Positions 1-9,066 of a stretch of DNA of 64,000 bases are shown piece by piece. How positions within the stretch are numbered: position 1 is the first letter of the stretch; every line of letters starts with the position of its first letter. The notes beneath the pieces were generated by a model, which did not search any database, was not told the origin of the DNA, and saw nothing but the letters and a program-made list of their open reading frames with translations. The translations under genes and the position numbers were made by a program. The stretch comes from Chitinophaga nivalis. GTDB lineage: Bacteria > Bacteroidota > Bacteroidia > Chitinophagales > Chitinophagaceae. The stretch lies in contig NZ_JAPDNR010000001.1 in assembly GCF_025989125.1 (NCBI RefSeq), forward strand, positions 4,635,989 to 4,699,988, given 5' to 3'.

Positions 1-1214
1 AAGTATTTGTACATCCGGATTACCGGGGGAAACGCCTGGCCCGCCGGTTGTATGATGCCCGGAAAAGTTTATGTGAGCAGCTGAACCTGCAGGGGATAGT
101 GGCCGGCGGCCGTATTCCCAATTACGAAAAGTATGCAGATAGGTTTTCTCCCCGGGAGTATATCGAAAAGGTACAAGACCGGGAAATCTATGACCCCACT
201 CTTACTTTTCAGTTCTCCAATGATTTCCAGGTAAAGAAGATCCTGAAAAATTACCTGCCCAACGACGAAGCCTCCAAAGGCTTTGCTACCTTACTCCAAT
301 GGTTTAATATCTATTATGAAAAGGACCTGGACACCATCCGGTATAATAAGTCCACGGTGCGCATCGGATTGGTGCAATGGCAGATGCGGGATTATGGAAG
401 CCTCGATGGGTTCCTGCAACAGGTAGAATACTTTATTGACGCCGTAAGTGATTATGGGTCCGACTTTGTCGTGTTCCCGGAATTGTTCAACGCACCGCTG
501 ATGAAAGAGTTTAACCAGATGGACCCGGCAGGGGCTATCCGCGGCCTGGCCAAATATACGGACCAGATCCGGGAGGTGTTTGTAGAACATGCCGTTGCCT
601 ATAATGTAAATATCATCTCCGGCAGTATGCCGATTGTTATTGATGAAGTGCTGTATAACATTTCCTATCTGTGTCGCCGTGATGGTACGTGGGACCAGTA
701 CATCAAAATACATCCGACGCCCGGCGAAGTTGCGGCATGGGGTATCAAGGGCGGACATGACATTCAGGTGTTTGATACCGACTGCGGGAAGATCGGGATA
801 CAGATCTGTTATGATGTGGAGTTTCCGGAACCCAGTCGTATTCTGGCACAACAGGGGATGCAGATTTTGTTTGTTCCTTTCATGACGGATACCCAGCATG
901 CATATAACCGTGTACGTTTCTGTGCACAGGCCCGCGCGGTGGAAAATGAATGTTATGTGGCCATCGCCGGTTGTATTGGTAACCTGCCGAAGGTGAATAA
1001 TATGGACCTGCAGTATGCACAGTCCTGTGTACTGACGCCTTCTGATTTTGCCTTCCCGGTAACAGGGGTGAAGGCCGAATCAACTCCCAATACCGAGATG
1101 GTGGTAATCGCAGATGTAGACCTGGTATTGCTGAAAGAATTACATGCTTTTGGGAGTGTACAAACGATGAAGGATATACGAAATGACCTGTATCAGGTGG
1201 TGAAGAAAGGGTAG
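1..1214 (+). CDS. GNAT acetyltransferase-nitrilase fusion, 5' end outside window
   Basis: The reading frame is open from base 3, so this is the 3' part of a longer gene. A TTG at 48 could be mistaken for the start. The first residues (VHPDYRGKRLARRLYDARK) are a GNAT acetyl-CoA-binding motif, R-G-x-x-x-A. After a linker of about 100 residues comes a carbon-nitrogen hydrolase domain, starting near IGLVQW at base 363. All three catalytic residues are visible: Glu in FPELFNAP, Lys in YIKIHPTPGE and Cys in IQICYDVEFPE. GNAT plus C-N hydrolase fusions are a known family whose substrate is usually unassigned. It probably hydrolyses an amide or nitrile-like bond in the cytoplasm and acetylates an amine. 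The fusion is secure; the substrate is unknown. Confidence 0.88.
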   Translation, partial: VFVHPDYRGKRLARRLYDARKSLCEQLNLQGIVAGGRIPNYEKYADRFSPREYIEKVQDREIYDPTLTFQFSNDFQVKKILKNYLPNDEASKGFATLLQWFNIYYEKDLDTIRYNKSTVRIGLVQWQMRDYGSLDGFLQQVEYFIDAVSDYGSDFVVFPELFNAPLMKEFNQMDPAGAIRGLAKYTDQIREVFVEHAVAYNVNIISGSMPIVIDEVLYNISYLCRRDGTWDQYIKIHPTPGEVAAWGIKGGHDIQVFDTDCGKIGIQICYDVEFPEPSRILAQQGMQILFVPFMTDTQHAYNRVRFCAQARAVENECYVAIAGCIGNLPKVNNMDLQYAQSCVLTPSDFAFPVTGVKAESTPNTEMVVIADVDLVLLKELHAFGSVQTMKDIRNDLYQVVKKG

Positions 1215-1433
1215 TGGAAGCAATGAGGGGAAGTTTGTTTTTATAGTGTTTATTTTATTGATCATCAATTCATTACGGGAGATGATTGTCGGGTAGATTG
1301 AATCGGAAATGAGGTGTAGACCGGAAATACAGAAAATGATGGAATCAATTTTTACCGTTTTTATTGAACTATTCTGGTAGATAATGTATTTTAAATAACT
1401 AATAATCAATAAATTAATAAATAAGAATAAAAG

Positions 1434-1727
1434 ATGAATAATAAGATCAATTTGGCCCTCCAGATCCTTCCCAGCGTACCTTCAGAAGAGGTATATGCCG
1501 TCGTGGATGAAGCCATTGCTGTCATTAAAGCATCCGGCGTAAAGTACAGGGTATGTCCCTTTGAAACTGTGATGGAAGGTACCTACGATGAGCTGATGGA
1601 AGTAGTCCGGAAGACCCAGGAAGTATGCTTTAAAGCCGGCGCTTCCCAGTTGCTGGTGTATATAAAAATGCAGATAAAAAAAGACCAGGACGTAACGATA
1701 GAAGAGAAGACCGGGAAGTACGACTAA
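1434..1727 (+). CDS. Thiamine-binding family protein (MTH1187/YkoF-like, DUF77)
   Basis: A 97-residue cytosolic protein with the layout of the MTH1187/DUF77 family: an N-terminal strand (INLALQILP), an acidic helix carrying VDEAIAVIKASG, the motif PFETVMEGTYDE near residues 42-53, and a C-terminal strand VYIKMQIKK. Family members form ferredoxin-like oligomers, and some bind thiamine or its hydroxymethylpyrimidine part. Length is normal. It stands alone, about 220 bp after the GNAT-nitrilase gene, in an AT-rich gap, and is followed directly by a terminator. Ligand binding is inferred from the family only. Confidence 0.75.
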   Translation: MNNKINLALQILPSVPSEEVYAVVDEAIAVIKASGVKYRVCPFETVMEGTYDELMEVVRKTQEVCFKAGASQLLVYIKMQIKKDQDVTIEEKTGKYD

Positions 1728-1739
1728 GACAAAAAATGA

Positions 1740-1785
1740 AGCAGGACAGCTTTTATAGTGATATAATAGCTGTCCTGCTTTATCA
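1740..1785. terminator. Bidirectional terminator hairpin between convergent genes
   Basis: Perfect 12-bp arms, AGCAGGACAGCT at 1740-1751 and its complement at 1768-1779, with an AT-rich loop. T- and A-rich flanks lie on both sides. It separates the thiamine-binding gene (plus) from the YeiH-type gene (minus). Confidence 0.85.
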
Positions 1786-1786
1786 A

Positions 1787-3031
1787 TTATTTAAATACCA
1801 GGTAGGCAACGATCAGGGTGAAAAAGATATTGAACAGCTGAGCAATAATAAACGCCAATGCCGGTTTACCGTTTTCCATACTGAAAATATCCTTGAAGGT
1901 GGTTTCCAGTCCGATACAGGTAAAGGCCAGGGCAAACCAGTAGGTCTGTAATTCTTTCAAAGGACCTTTTACTGCCGCTACTACCGGTGCCGGCAATACG
2001 AAAGAAAACAGGAGCGAGGCAGCCATAAAACCCAGCACAAATTTCGGGAACCGGTCCCAGATGGTGCGGAGGGTAGGCTTCTCGTAGTTGGCCTTCTTCT
2101 TATTATATGACCAGTACAATGAAATCAGGAAGGCGGCAATGCCCAGCAGCACATTCTGGGAGAACTTCACAATCGTGGCATACTTAAGCGCTTCCTTACC
2201 CAGCACGGTGCCGGCAGCTACCACAGCCCCGGAAGTATCGATGGTGCCACCCAGCCAGGCGCCCGCCACGGCCGGCGACATCCCCGCCCAATTGGCGATA
2301 TAAGGCATAAACAGCATCATCGGAATCGCCACAATCATCACCAGAGAAATCACATGCGATAATTTTTTATTGTCGCCTTCGATGGCACCGGAGGTAGCTA
2401 TCGCAGCAGAAACGCCACATATAGATACTGCACTGGAAATCATCATCCGGAATTCATCATCGAGGCCCAGCATCTTACAGAGCCAGAAAGTAAAGTACCA
2501 TACCGTAAATACCACCAGTACCGACTGAATAATCCCCAACAGCCCGGCCTCCAGGATATCGCCGAAGATCACGTTGGTACCCAGTAGTACCAATCCGATT
2601 TTAATATATAATTCCGTTTGCAGGGCTGGTTTAACCCAGGCAGGTAGCCCGATAACGTTGCTGATAAACAATCCCAGCAACAAACTGAAAAGTACCACTT
2701 CCAGTCCCAGGTCTTTCAGCTGTTTGTTGGAAGTAATGAGCTGTGCCAGCAAAGAAATCAATACAATGGTAACGAGGCCCCTGAATAAGGCTGCCGGCTG
2801 GTAGTCGCGTGCCAGGAAACGGGCCAGCAGCAAGCTGCCCAGTACCCATAGAAACAGGGTGCCGGCTTTCAGCAGATTGGCAGTATCGCTGATCTGGTGC
2901 CAGAGATCTCCGCCACTGCTCCAGCTATACCTGGGCAATGCCGGTCGCAGGCCGGCGATAACCAGGCCGATAGTCAGAAAAGCGAGGATGACCGCTATCC
3001 AGTCTTCATGTAATTTTTTGGGTGGTTGCAT
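1787..3031 (-). CDS. YeiH-type putative sulfate exporter family membrane protein
   Basis: 414 residues and strongly hydrophobic, with about ten membrane segments. The family pattern is clear: an N-terminal LAFLTIGLVIAGLRPALP segment, the conserved GLVLLGTNVIFGDIL block, the SAVSICGVSAAIATSGAI signature near the middle, and GGTIDTSGAVVAAG. These define the UPF0324/PSE (YeiH) family. It sits in the inner membrane. The substrate is not established for most members; sulfate or sulfur-compound export is a family label. It follows the SpmAB-like gene by 37 bp on the same strand, so the two are probably co-transcribed. Confidence 0.85.
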   Translation of the reverse strand: MQPPKKLHEDWIAVILAFLTIGLVIAGLRPALPRYSWSSGGDLWHQISDTANLLKAGTLFLWVLGSLLLARFLARDYQPAALFRGLVTIVLISLLAQLITSNKQLKDLGLEVVLFSLLLGLFISNVIGLPAWVKPALQTELYIKIGLVLLGTNVIFGDILEAGLLGIIQSVLVVFTVWYFTFWLCKMLGLDDEFRMMISSAVSICGVSAAIATSGAIEGDNKKLSHVISLVMIVAIPMMLFMPYIANWAGMSPAVAGAWLGGTIDTSGAVVAAGTVLGKEALKYATIVKFSQNVLLGIAAFLISLYWSYNKKKANYEKPTLRTIWDRFPKFVLGFMAASLLFSFVLPAPVVAAVKGPLKELQTYWFALAFTCIGLETTFKDIFSMENGKPALAFIIAQLFNIFFTLIVAYLVFK

Positions 3032-3068
3032 AGGAAATCAGAAAAATATACAGCAGCAATCCGCTGCA

Positions 3069-4301
3069 TCAATGGAAAAATAAATAACCCAGTAATATGG
3101 CTGCCAGCATGCCACAGAAGTCGGCAATCAGTCCGGCAGCAAGGGCATATCTGGTGAGTTTAATATTAACAGAGCCAAAATACACAGCCAATACGTAGAA
3201 CGTGGTTTCCGTCGTTCCCTGTATAACGCTGGCCAGTTTCCCCTGGAAGGAGTCTGCACCGTACTGGTTCATCACTTCAATCATCAGTCCCCGTGCGCCA
3301 CCGCCACTCAGCGGTTTCATAAAGGCTACCGGTAATACCGGTACGAAATCGGTGTTGAAACCCACCGCCGCAAATAAGGCGGCAATCGCATTAATAATAT
3401 AGTCCATACAACCGGTGGTGCGGAATACGCTGATAGCCACCAGCATCCCCACCAGGTAGGGAATGATCCGGACAGATACCTGAAACCCTTCTTTGGCGCC
3501 TTCTATAAAGGCATCATATACATTGATTTTTTTTACCATCCCGGCCACGAGAAAAGTAACCACAATGCCGAAAATGATAAAGCCGCCCAGGGAGGCCGTT
3601 TTAGGGCCTATTTCTGCAGCCGGCATCTGACGTACCCAAAACCAGAGTGCGGTAACCACGGCTACAAAACCAGCCAGGAATACCAATACCGGCAGTTTGA
3701 ACAGGTTGATGCGCTGGTAGAGGGAAACGGTAAACATACCTATAATAAAGGCCACAAAAGTAGAGATCAGGGTAGGAATGAAGATGTCGGCAGGATTGGC
3801 TGCACCGGCCGCCATCCGCAATGCGATCACCGAAGTAGGAATCAGGATCACCCCGGCGGTATTCAGCACCAGGAACATAATCTGGGGGTTGCTGGCCATC
3901 TCCGGATGGGGATTGATTTCCTGCAGCTCTTTCATGGCTTTGAGCCCCATGGGCGTAGCGGCATTGTCCAGGCCCAGCATACTGGCGGAGAAGTTCATCA
4001 TCATAGAACCCATTGCCGGATGCCCTTTCGGGACCTGCGGAAACAGCTTGGAGAAGAAGGGATTTACCAGCCGGGAGAAGCGGTTGATCATACCGGCGAC
4101 TTCGCCGATCCGCATAATACCCAGCCACAGGGTCATCACGCCGGCCAGCCCCAGGGATATCTCCGCCCCGGTTTTAGCGCTGGTAAGCATACCGTTCATG
4201 ATCTGGCCAAAGATAGCAGTGTCGTGCAAAAACACAGATTTAAATACCGCCACAACAAATGCAATCAGGAAAAAGCCCAGCCAAACGTAGTTTAATGCCA
4301 T
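3069..4301 (-). CDS. SpmA-SpmB fusion nucleoside-recognition membrane protein
   Basis: 410 residues with two Gate/nucleoside-recognition halves. The N half is SpmA-like (GLAGVMTLWLGIMRIGE, then a SMMMNFSASMLGLDNAATPMG block). The C half is SpmB-like (SVRIIPYLVGMLVAISVFRTTG, then LSGGGARGLMIEVM). Bacillus spmA and spmB are separate spore-maturation genes; non-spore-forming Bacteroidota carry the fused form, whose role is unknown. It is an inner-membrane protein and is probably first in a two-gene unit with the YeiH-type gene downstream. Confidence 0.85.
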   Translation of the reverse strand: MALNYVWLGFFLIAFVVAVFKSVFLHDTAIFGQIMNGMLTSAKTGAEISLGLAGVMTLWLGIMRIGEVAGMINRFSRLVNPFFSKLFPQVPKGHPAMGSMMMNFSASMLGLDNAATPMGLKAMKELQEINPHPEMASNPQIMFLVLNTAGVILIPTSVIALRMAAGAANPADIFIPTLISTFVAFIIGMFTVSLYQRINLFKLPVLVFLAGFVAVVTALWFWVRQMPAAEIGPKTASLGGFIIFGIVVTFLVAGMVKKINVYDAFIEGAKEGFQVSVRIIPYLVGMLVAISVFRTTGCMDYIINAIAALFAAVGFNTDFVPVLPVAFMKPLSGGGARGLMIEVMNQYGADSFQGKLASVIQGTTETTFYVLAVYFGSVNIKLTRYALAAGLIADFCGMLAAILLGYLFFH

Positions 4302-4345
4302 CAGATTATTGGTTTATTCAATCAACAAATAAACAAAAATTAACC

Positions 4346-4353
4346 TATCTTTG
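4346..4353 (+). promoter_or_regulatory. Bacteroidota -7 element (TATCTTTG) for ychF
   Basis: TATCTTTG fits the Bacteroidota TAnnTTTG consensus exactly and lies 15 bp before the ychF ATG, giving a very short leader. No clear -33 TTG was assigned. Confidence 0.6.
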
Positions 4354-4368
4354 CGCAAATTTTAAAAA

Positions 4369-5472
4369 ATGGCTTTGCAAGTTGGAATTGTAGGATTGCC
4401 GAATGTAGGGAAATCGACTTTGTTTAATGCGGTGAGCAACAGCGCTAAGGCGCAGGCCAGTAACTACCGCTTTTGTACGATAGAACCAAACGTAGGACAG
4501 GTAGATGTACCTGATGAGCGGATGGCTAAACTGGCTGAACTGGTGGTGCCTGACAGGGTAGTACCCACTACGATTGAGTTTGTGGATATTGCCGGTCTGG
4601 TAAAAGGCGCCAGTAAAGGAGAAGGTCTGGGAAATAAATTCCTGGCCAACATCCGCGAAGTAGATGCTATCGTTCACGTGATCCGTTGTTTTGAAGATGA
4701 AAACATCCTCCGTGAAGAAGGTGCAATTAACCCGGTAGGCGACAAGGAAATCATCGATACGGAACTGCAGCTGAAAGACCTGGAAAGTGTTGAAAAGAAA
4801 GTAGCACGTACAGAAAAGATGGCAAAAACCGGTGGCGATGCAAAAGCCAAAGCGGAATTTGAAATCCTGAAGAAATGCCAGGAACACCTGGAGAAAGGTC
4901 GCAATATCCGTGAACTGGCACTCAGCAAAGAAGACAGGGTAGCGATCGCCGACCTGTTCCTGCTGACGGAAAAACCAGTGTTATATGTGGCGAATGTGGA
5001 TGAAGCTTCCCTGCACACAGGTAATAAATACTCCGAAGCATTAAAACAAGGCGTAGCTGCTGAACATGCACAGGTAATTGTGATGAACAATACCATTGAA
5101 GCCCAGATCTCCGAAATGGAAGAACCGGCGGATAAGGAACTGTTCCTGAGCGAATATGGTCTGACCGAACCAGGTCTGAACCGCCTGATCCGCTCTGCCT
5201 ACAACCTGCTGGAGCTGATCACCTACTTTACAGCGGGTGTACAGGAAGTACGCGCCTGGACTATTCATAAAGGATGGAAAGCACCGCAGGCTGCGAGTGT
5301 GATCCACACTGACTTTGAGAAAGGCTTTATTAAAGCGGAAGTAATTGCCTACGAAGACTACGTAAAATATGGTTCTGAATCCGCTTGTCGGGATAATGGC
5401 CGCTTACGTATCGAAGGCAAGGAATATATAGTAGCTGACGGAGATGTAATGCACTTCCGTTTCAACGTATAA
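4369..5472 (+). CDS. ychF: Redox-regulated ribosome-binding ATPase YchF
   Basis: 367 residues, the usual length for this Obg-family P-loop ATPase. The G1 loop GLPNVGKST lies at residues 9-17, the G3 region is FVDIAGLVKGASKGEGLGN, and the coiled-coil insertion is at about 125-190. The C-terminal TGS domain ends in GDVMHFRFNV. YchF/OLA1 prefers ATP to GTP, binds ribosomes and modulates stress translation. It is monocistronic, between an exact -7 element and a strong terminator. Confidence 0.97.
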   Translation: MALQVGIVGLPNVGKSTLFNAVSNSAKAQASNYRFCTIEPNVGQVDVPDERMAKLAELVVPDRVVPTTIEFVDIAGLVKGASKGEGLGNKFLANIREVDAIVHVIRCFEDENILREEGAINPVGDKEIIDTELQLKDLESVEKKVARTEKMAKTGGDAKAKAEFEILKKCQEHLEKGRNIRELALSKEDRVAIADLFLLTEKPVLYVANVDEASLHTGNKYSEALKQGVAAEHAQVIVMNNTIEAQISEMEEPADKELFLSEYGLTEPGLNRLIRSAYNLLELITYFTAGVQEVRAWTIHKGWKAPQAASVIHTDFEKGFIKAEVIAYEDYVKYGSESACRDNGRLRIEGKEYIVADGDVMHFRFNV

Positions 5473-5521
5473 GACTGCAGGTTACAACAAAACGAATTCC
5501 TCTGTATAAGAGAAATTTATA

Positions 5522-5570
5522 GTACGCATGATATAAAAAGTTATTTTTTATATCATGCGTATTTTTTTTT
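5522..5570 (+). terminator. Strong intrinsic terminator of ychF
   Basis: ACGCATGATATAAA at 5524-5537 pairs with its complement at 5547-5560, and a run of T follows. It isolates ychF from the retron module downstream. Confidence 0.9.
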
Positions 5571-5659
5571 CGGGAGAAGAGACCGTTTAACGGGGAGGAC
5601 TATACGTTTTATACATCATAAGGTTACTTGTCAAGAAAAGTTCAGGTAAAAATAAAGTT

Positions 5660-5692
5660 GTCGGCTAACAGTTATTTATTAGCTTAGCCGAC
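5660..5692. repeat. Inverted repeat just upstream of the retron module
   Basis: Perfect 9-bp arms, GTCGGCTAA (5660-5668) and TTAGCCGAC (5684-5692), around a 15-nt AT-rich loop, ending 17 bp before the WGR-HEAT start codon. A modest TATTTTAAT tract follows. It could be an operator, an attenuator or a leader stem-loop; the sequence does not decide. Confidence 0.5.
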
Positions 5693-5709
5693 TATTTTAA
5701 TGTTAGCTC

Positions 5710-8700
5710 ATGAGATTTGTTAGGAATGTAAAACTCTTTTTCCGCGAAGGAAACTCAGATAAGACCTATGAAATAGATCTTTGTGAAGTAGGACCGGAGC
5801 AGTATTTGGTGAACTTCCGTTATGGTAAACGCTCCGGCGCCCTGAAGGAAGGAACCAAAACAAGCACCCCGGTATCATTGGCTGCAGCCACTACTATCTT
5901 TGATGCGCTTGAAAAAGAAAAACGAAGCAAAGGCTATCTGGGAGAACAGGAAGCGGTGCAGGATCTGGCCTTCGTACCGGTAGACACCAACGAGGTAGGT
6001 AATGTACAACACCGCGCTATCCTGAAACGTTTGCAGGGAGCACTGGATGGAAAGTCGGGCTATAAAACCGCCTGGAAAACCTCTCGTGTTATCTGGAAAG
6101 CAGGTGCATATAAAGTAACCGAAGCAGTACCTTACCTGATCAAACTGATAGAAAGGGGAGATGCCCTGCAGCGATATGCCACCTTGTGGGCATTGGGTAA
6201 ATGCGGCGATCCGGCTGCCATTCCGGTATTACAGTCCTACGCCGACAACGGTTCGTATCCGCTCAATATCCGGATGCTGGCTGCCAACGCGTTGTTACTG
6301 ACATTGCCGGAGGCAGAAAAAGCAGCGCATATCCAGGCGTATTTGCAACGGCTGCCGGAAGTCTTCCAGCAAACCATCGCCGGCAACAACGCCCGCGAAA
6401 TTTTTGTGTTATTACACCAAAGGGTATTTCAACGCACGGAACAAGAGTATCCGCTGCTGGAAGACCTGTATATAGTAGCTGCTGGTAATGCTGCTGTAAA
6501 AGAAGCCCTGGTGGCTTTCCTGACACAGTTACCATTGCGGCCTGCCTATTTCCGGCATATCCGTCACCTGTTCAAACAGGCAGAACTCCGCGATGACCAA
6601 GGGATCGTGGGGCTGCTGGCAACCCGTTTTGAACGCGAAGCCGCCATGTTTACCAATCCGGGTACCCGGCTGGACTACGACGGGGAGGAATACGTTCCCA
6701 ATGCCTATGTGGCCGAGCTGCAACAAAGCTTCAAAGCCAGTAAGGAATTGAAACGTCCGGACAGCAAACTGGCTTTCTCCGATAAAACACGCACTTACCT
6801 GAACCGCCGTGTACTGCGTAACCTGCAGGCCATGGGAGCACAGGAAGACATGCAGTATGTGCGGCTGGCAACGGCTTTACTGCTGCAATACGAAGAAAGC
6901 AGGGATGCCAGCAAGGAATACGAAGTACGGCAGTATGCGTATGTCAATGGCCGTTATACCACTGTGTATAAACAATACCCGGCCAATTCCAAGGCTGTAT
7001 TCCTGACCTATATTACCCGGGGAAATGCACCGGATCTGCACCTGCAGCAGAATGGACGGGAATGGTATTTTGAAACGCCGGCAGATGCTGATGGTAAAAA
7101 GCCCGCTGCGACCACGCTGAAAGGCAATCCGGACGCGCTGAAAACAGCCAACAAAGGTAACCTGATCACCAAATTATTTGGCTGGCTGGGTGGTGAAAAG
7201 CAGGCTGCCACTTCCGGCACACCGCCTGAATTCCGCCCCGATGTAGCTACACCACTGGTGACAGCTACCGCAGCCAGCGAAGTGCCTTTCCTGGCGTTGT
7301 GGCAAAAAATGCCACAGGCATTTATTCAGCTCCTGGTTTCCGCCAAAATGGAAGTCGTGCATATTTTCGCCATGGAGCAGCTGAAAGCACATCCGGATTA
7401 CAACCACCTGAAAGAAAAGATGGATGAAGGCGTCATCGCCGGACTCCTCGCCAATACCTTTAGCATACCCGCTTTATTCGGTCTGGAACTGGCCCGGGAG
7501 AAATATAATCCTGCCCAACCTTCGTTGCGCCTCCTGGATGCCCTGGTAGCCAGTCCGCTGGAAGTGGCCCGTAAACAGGGACTGGAATGGATTGCAGCGC
7601 AGCGGCAACTTTGCCTGGGCGATATGCAATTCCTCATTCACCTGATCTTTTCGCCTTATGCAGATGTACGTGCGTTTGTGCGTAAAGAACTGACGCCGGA
7701 CTTATTACCACTGGAAAAAGCCCGTCAGCTTTGTGCCAGCGCGATCGAAGGATTGCTGGTGCTGCAGGCGGCAACGCCAGAAGGCCTGGCTAATCTGCAG
7801 GATGCCTGCAGCGTGCTGGAGCAACATGCTGCCCATGCGTTGAAAGAAACGGCTATTTCCGTGATTGAAGACCTCCTGAGAAGTCCGGTGGCGGCCTGTC
7901 ATGCTTTTGCGGCCCGCCTGCTGCTACTCAAGGAAGGTAACTTCGATTTTGAACAGCTGTCAGACAGTCTGCTGCAAAATCTCCTCTCCAATGACTATGC
8001 GCCGGTACGCGCATCCGGTATGGATATGCTGCGTATCCTGGGGTCAGGTGTATTGGTAACCCGCCCGGAACTCTTGCTGTTTACCCTGGTGGCCACGCAT
8101 ACGGATGTACGAAAAGGAATCCGTCCGCTGATTACGCAAGTGGTGCAATTGGATAACCGGATGGCTGTTTATCTCGTCAATGAACTGGTACCCCGGTTGA
8201 TGCGGAAGGAGACTGCCGAAGGTATTCATGAAGATATTGCGGAAGTCCTCAGCCAGGAGCTGGTAGCCTTCCTGCACGACGTAGATACCGCTACCGCTTT
8301 ACGTTTATTGTATGCCAACTACCGCTCAGCCCAGACCTTCGGCGTGCTGGTACTGGAGAAATATATTCCTGCCGAAGCATTGACCTTAAAACAGGTGATT
8401 GCCGCCGGTAACCACGAACTGCGCCAGGTACGGGAATGGAGCTGGCGTTTCTTTGAACAGCAGCTGGCCCGCATCCGTTATGAACGCGATGGCGCTATCA
8501 GCCTGCTGGATGCCACCTGGGACGATACCCGCGACTTTGCGAAAACATTTTTCCGGACTCACTTCACGGAAAATGACTGGACACCGGAAACGCTGGTGGC
8601 CATCGCCGATAGCGTACGCCCGGATATCCAGGCATTTGGCCGCGAGCTGCTGATGCGTTTCTTCCGGGAAGAAGACGGACAAAACTACCTGCTGAAACTA

Positions 8701-9051
8701 AGCCAGCACCCCAGTGCGGCGATGCAGCTCTTTGCCACCGGCTACCTGGAGAATTATGCAGCCGATAACCTGGCTTACCTGCAGGAGCTGGAACACTTTT
8801 TCCGTTCGGTACTGAGCCGGGTGAATAAAGCACGCGCCGCCAAAGAAAGGATCTTCCGTTTCCTGGAGAAAGAAGCACTCCGGTCAGCGCCTGCCGCTAC
8901 CTATATCGGTAACATCATTGCCGCTATATCTGCTACGGTATCTATTGGTGACAAGGCCCGCTGCATCGAAATCATGCGCAACATTCACCGGCATTTCCCG
9001 GAGATCGCGTTGCCGATACAAATTGAAACAGCTGCTGTTAGAGAAAATTAA
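5710..9051 (+). CDS. WGR-domain, HEAT/ARM-repeat protein, putative retron accessory/effector
   Basis: 1113 residues. Residues 1-75 are a WGR domain (KLFFREGNSDKTYEIDL, then NFRYGKRSGALKEGTK), a nucleic-acid-associated module also found in PARPs and MolR-like proteins. The rest is mostly helical: HEAT-type repeats at about 100-300 (WALGKCGDPAAIPVLQSYA is typical) and again at about 520-1080. A less regular stretch with TKTYLNRR-like and YFETPADADG segments separates them. No signal peptide, membrane segment or nuclease motif was seen. The next gene begins 15 bp after the stop and encodes a SWIM protein; the retron ncRNA and RT follow. From memory, this ARM/HEAT plus SWIM pairing matches retron type XIII of the published classification. 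Its biochemical activity is not evident from sequence. Confidence 0.85.
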   Translation: MRFVRNVKLFFREGNSDKTYEIDLCEVGPEQYLVNFRYGKRSGALKEGTKTSTPVSLAAATTIFDALEKEKRSKGYLGEQEAVQDLAFVPVDTNEVGNVQHRAILKRLQGALDGKSGYKTAWKTSRVIWKAGAYKVTEAVPYLIKLIERGDALQRYATLWALGKCGDPAAIPVLQSYADNGSYPLNIRMLAANALLLTLPEAEKAAHIQAYLQRLPEVFQQTIAGNNAREIFVLLHQRVFQRTEQEYPLLEDLYIVAAGNAAVKEALVAFLTQLPLRPAYFRHIRHLFKQAELRDDQGIVGLLATRFEREAAMFTNPGTRLDYDGEEYVPNAYVAELQQSFKASKELKRPDSKLAFSDKTRTYLNRRVLRNLQAMGAQEDMQYVRLATALLLQYEESRDASKEYEVRQYAYVNGRYTTVYKQYPANSKAVFLTYITRGNAPDLHLQQNGREWYFETPADADGKKPAATTLKGNPDALKTANKGNLITKLFGWLGGEKQAATSGTPPEFRPDVATPLVTATAASEVPFLALWQKMPQAFIQLLVSAKMEVVHIFAMEQLKAHPDYNHLKEKMDEGVIAGLLANTFSIPALFGLELAREKYNPAQPSLRLLDALVASPLEVARKQGLEWIAAQRQLCLGDMQFLIHLIFSPYADVRAFVRKELTPDLLPLEKARQLCASAIEGLLVLQAATPEGLANLQDACSVLEQHAAHALKETAISVIEDLLRSPVAACHAFAARLLLLKEGNFDFEQLSDSLLQNLLSNDYAPVRASGMDMLRILGSGVLVTRPELLLFTLVATHTDVRKGIRPLITQVVQLDNRMAVYLVNELVPRLMRKETAEGIHEDIAEVLSQELVAFLHDVDTATALRLLYANYRSAQTFGVLVLEKYIPAEALTLKQVIAAGNHELRQVREWSWRFFEQQLARIRYERDGAISLLDATWDDTRDFAKTFFRTHFTENDWTPETLVAIADSVRPDIQAFGRELLMRFFREEDGQNYLLKLSQHPSAAMQLFATGYLENYAADNLAYLQELEHFFRSVLSRVNKARAAKERIFRFLEKEALRSAPAATYIGNIIAAISATVSIGDKARCIEIMRNIHRHFPEIALPIQIETAAVREN

Positions 9052-9066
9052 AAAGCGAATCCATTT

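Noticed and set aside
291..899. 202-residue minus-strand frame opposite the nitrilase domain
   Set aside because: The plus strand carries all nitrilase catalytic motifs; this is its antisense shadow.
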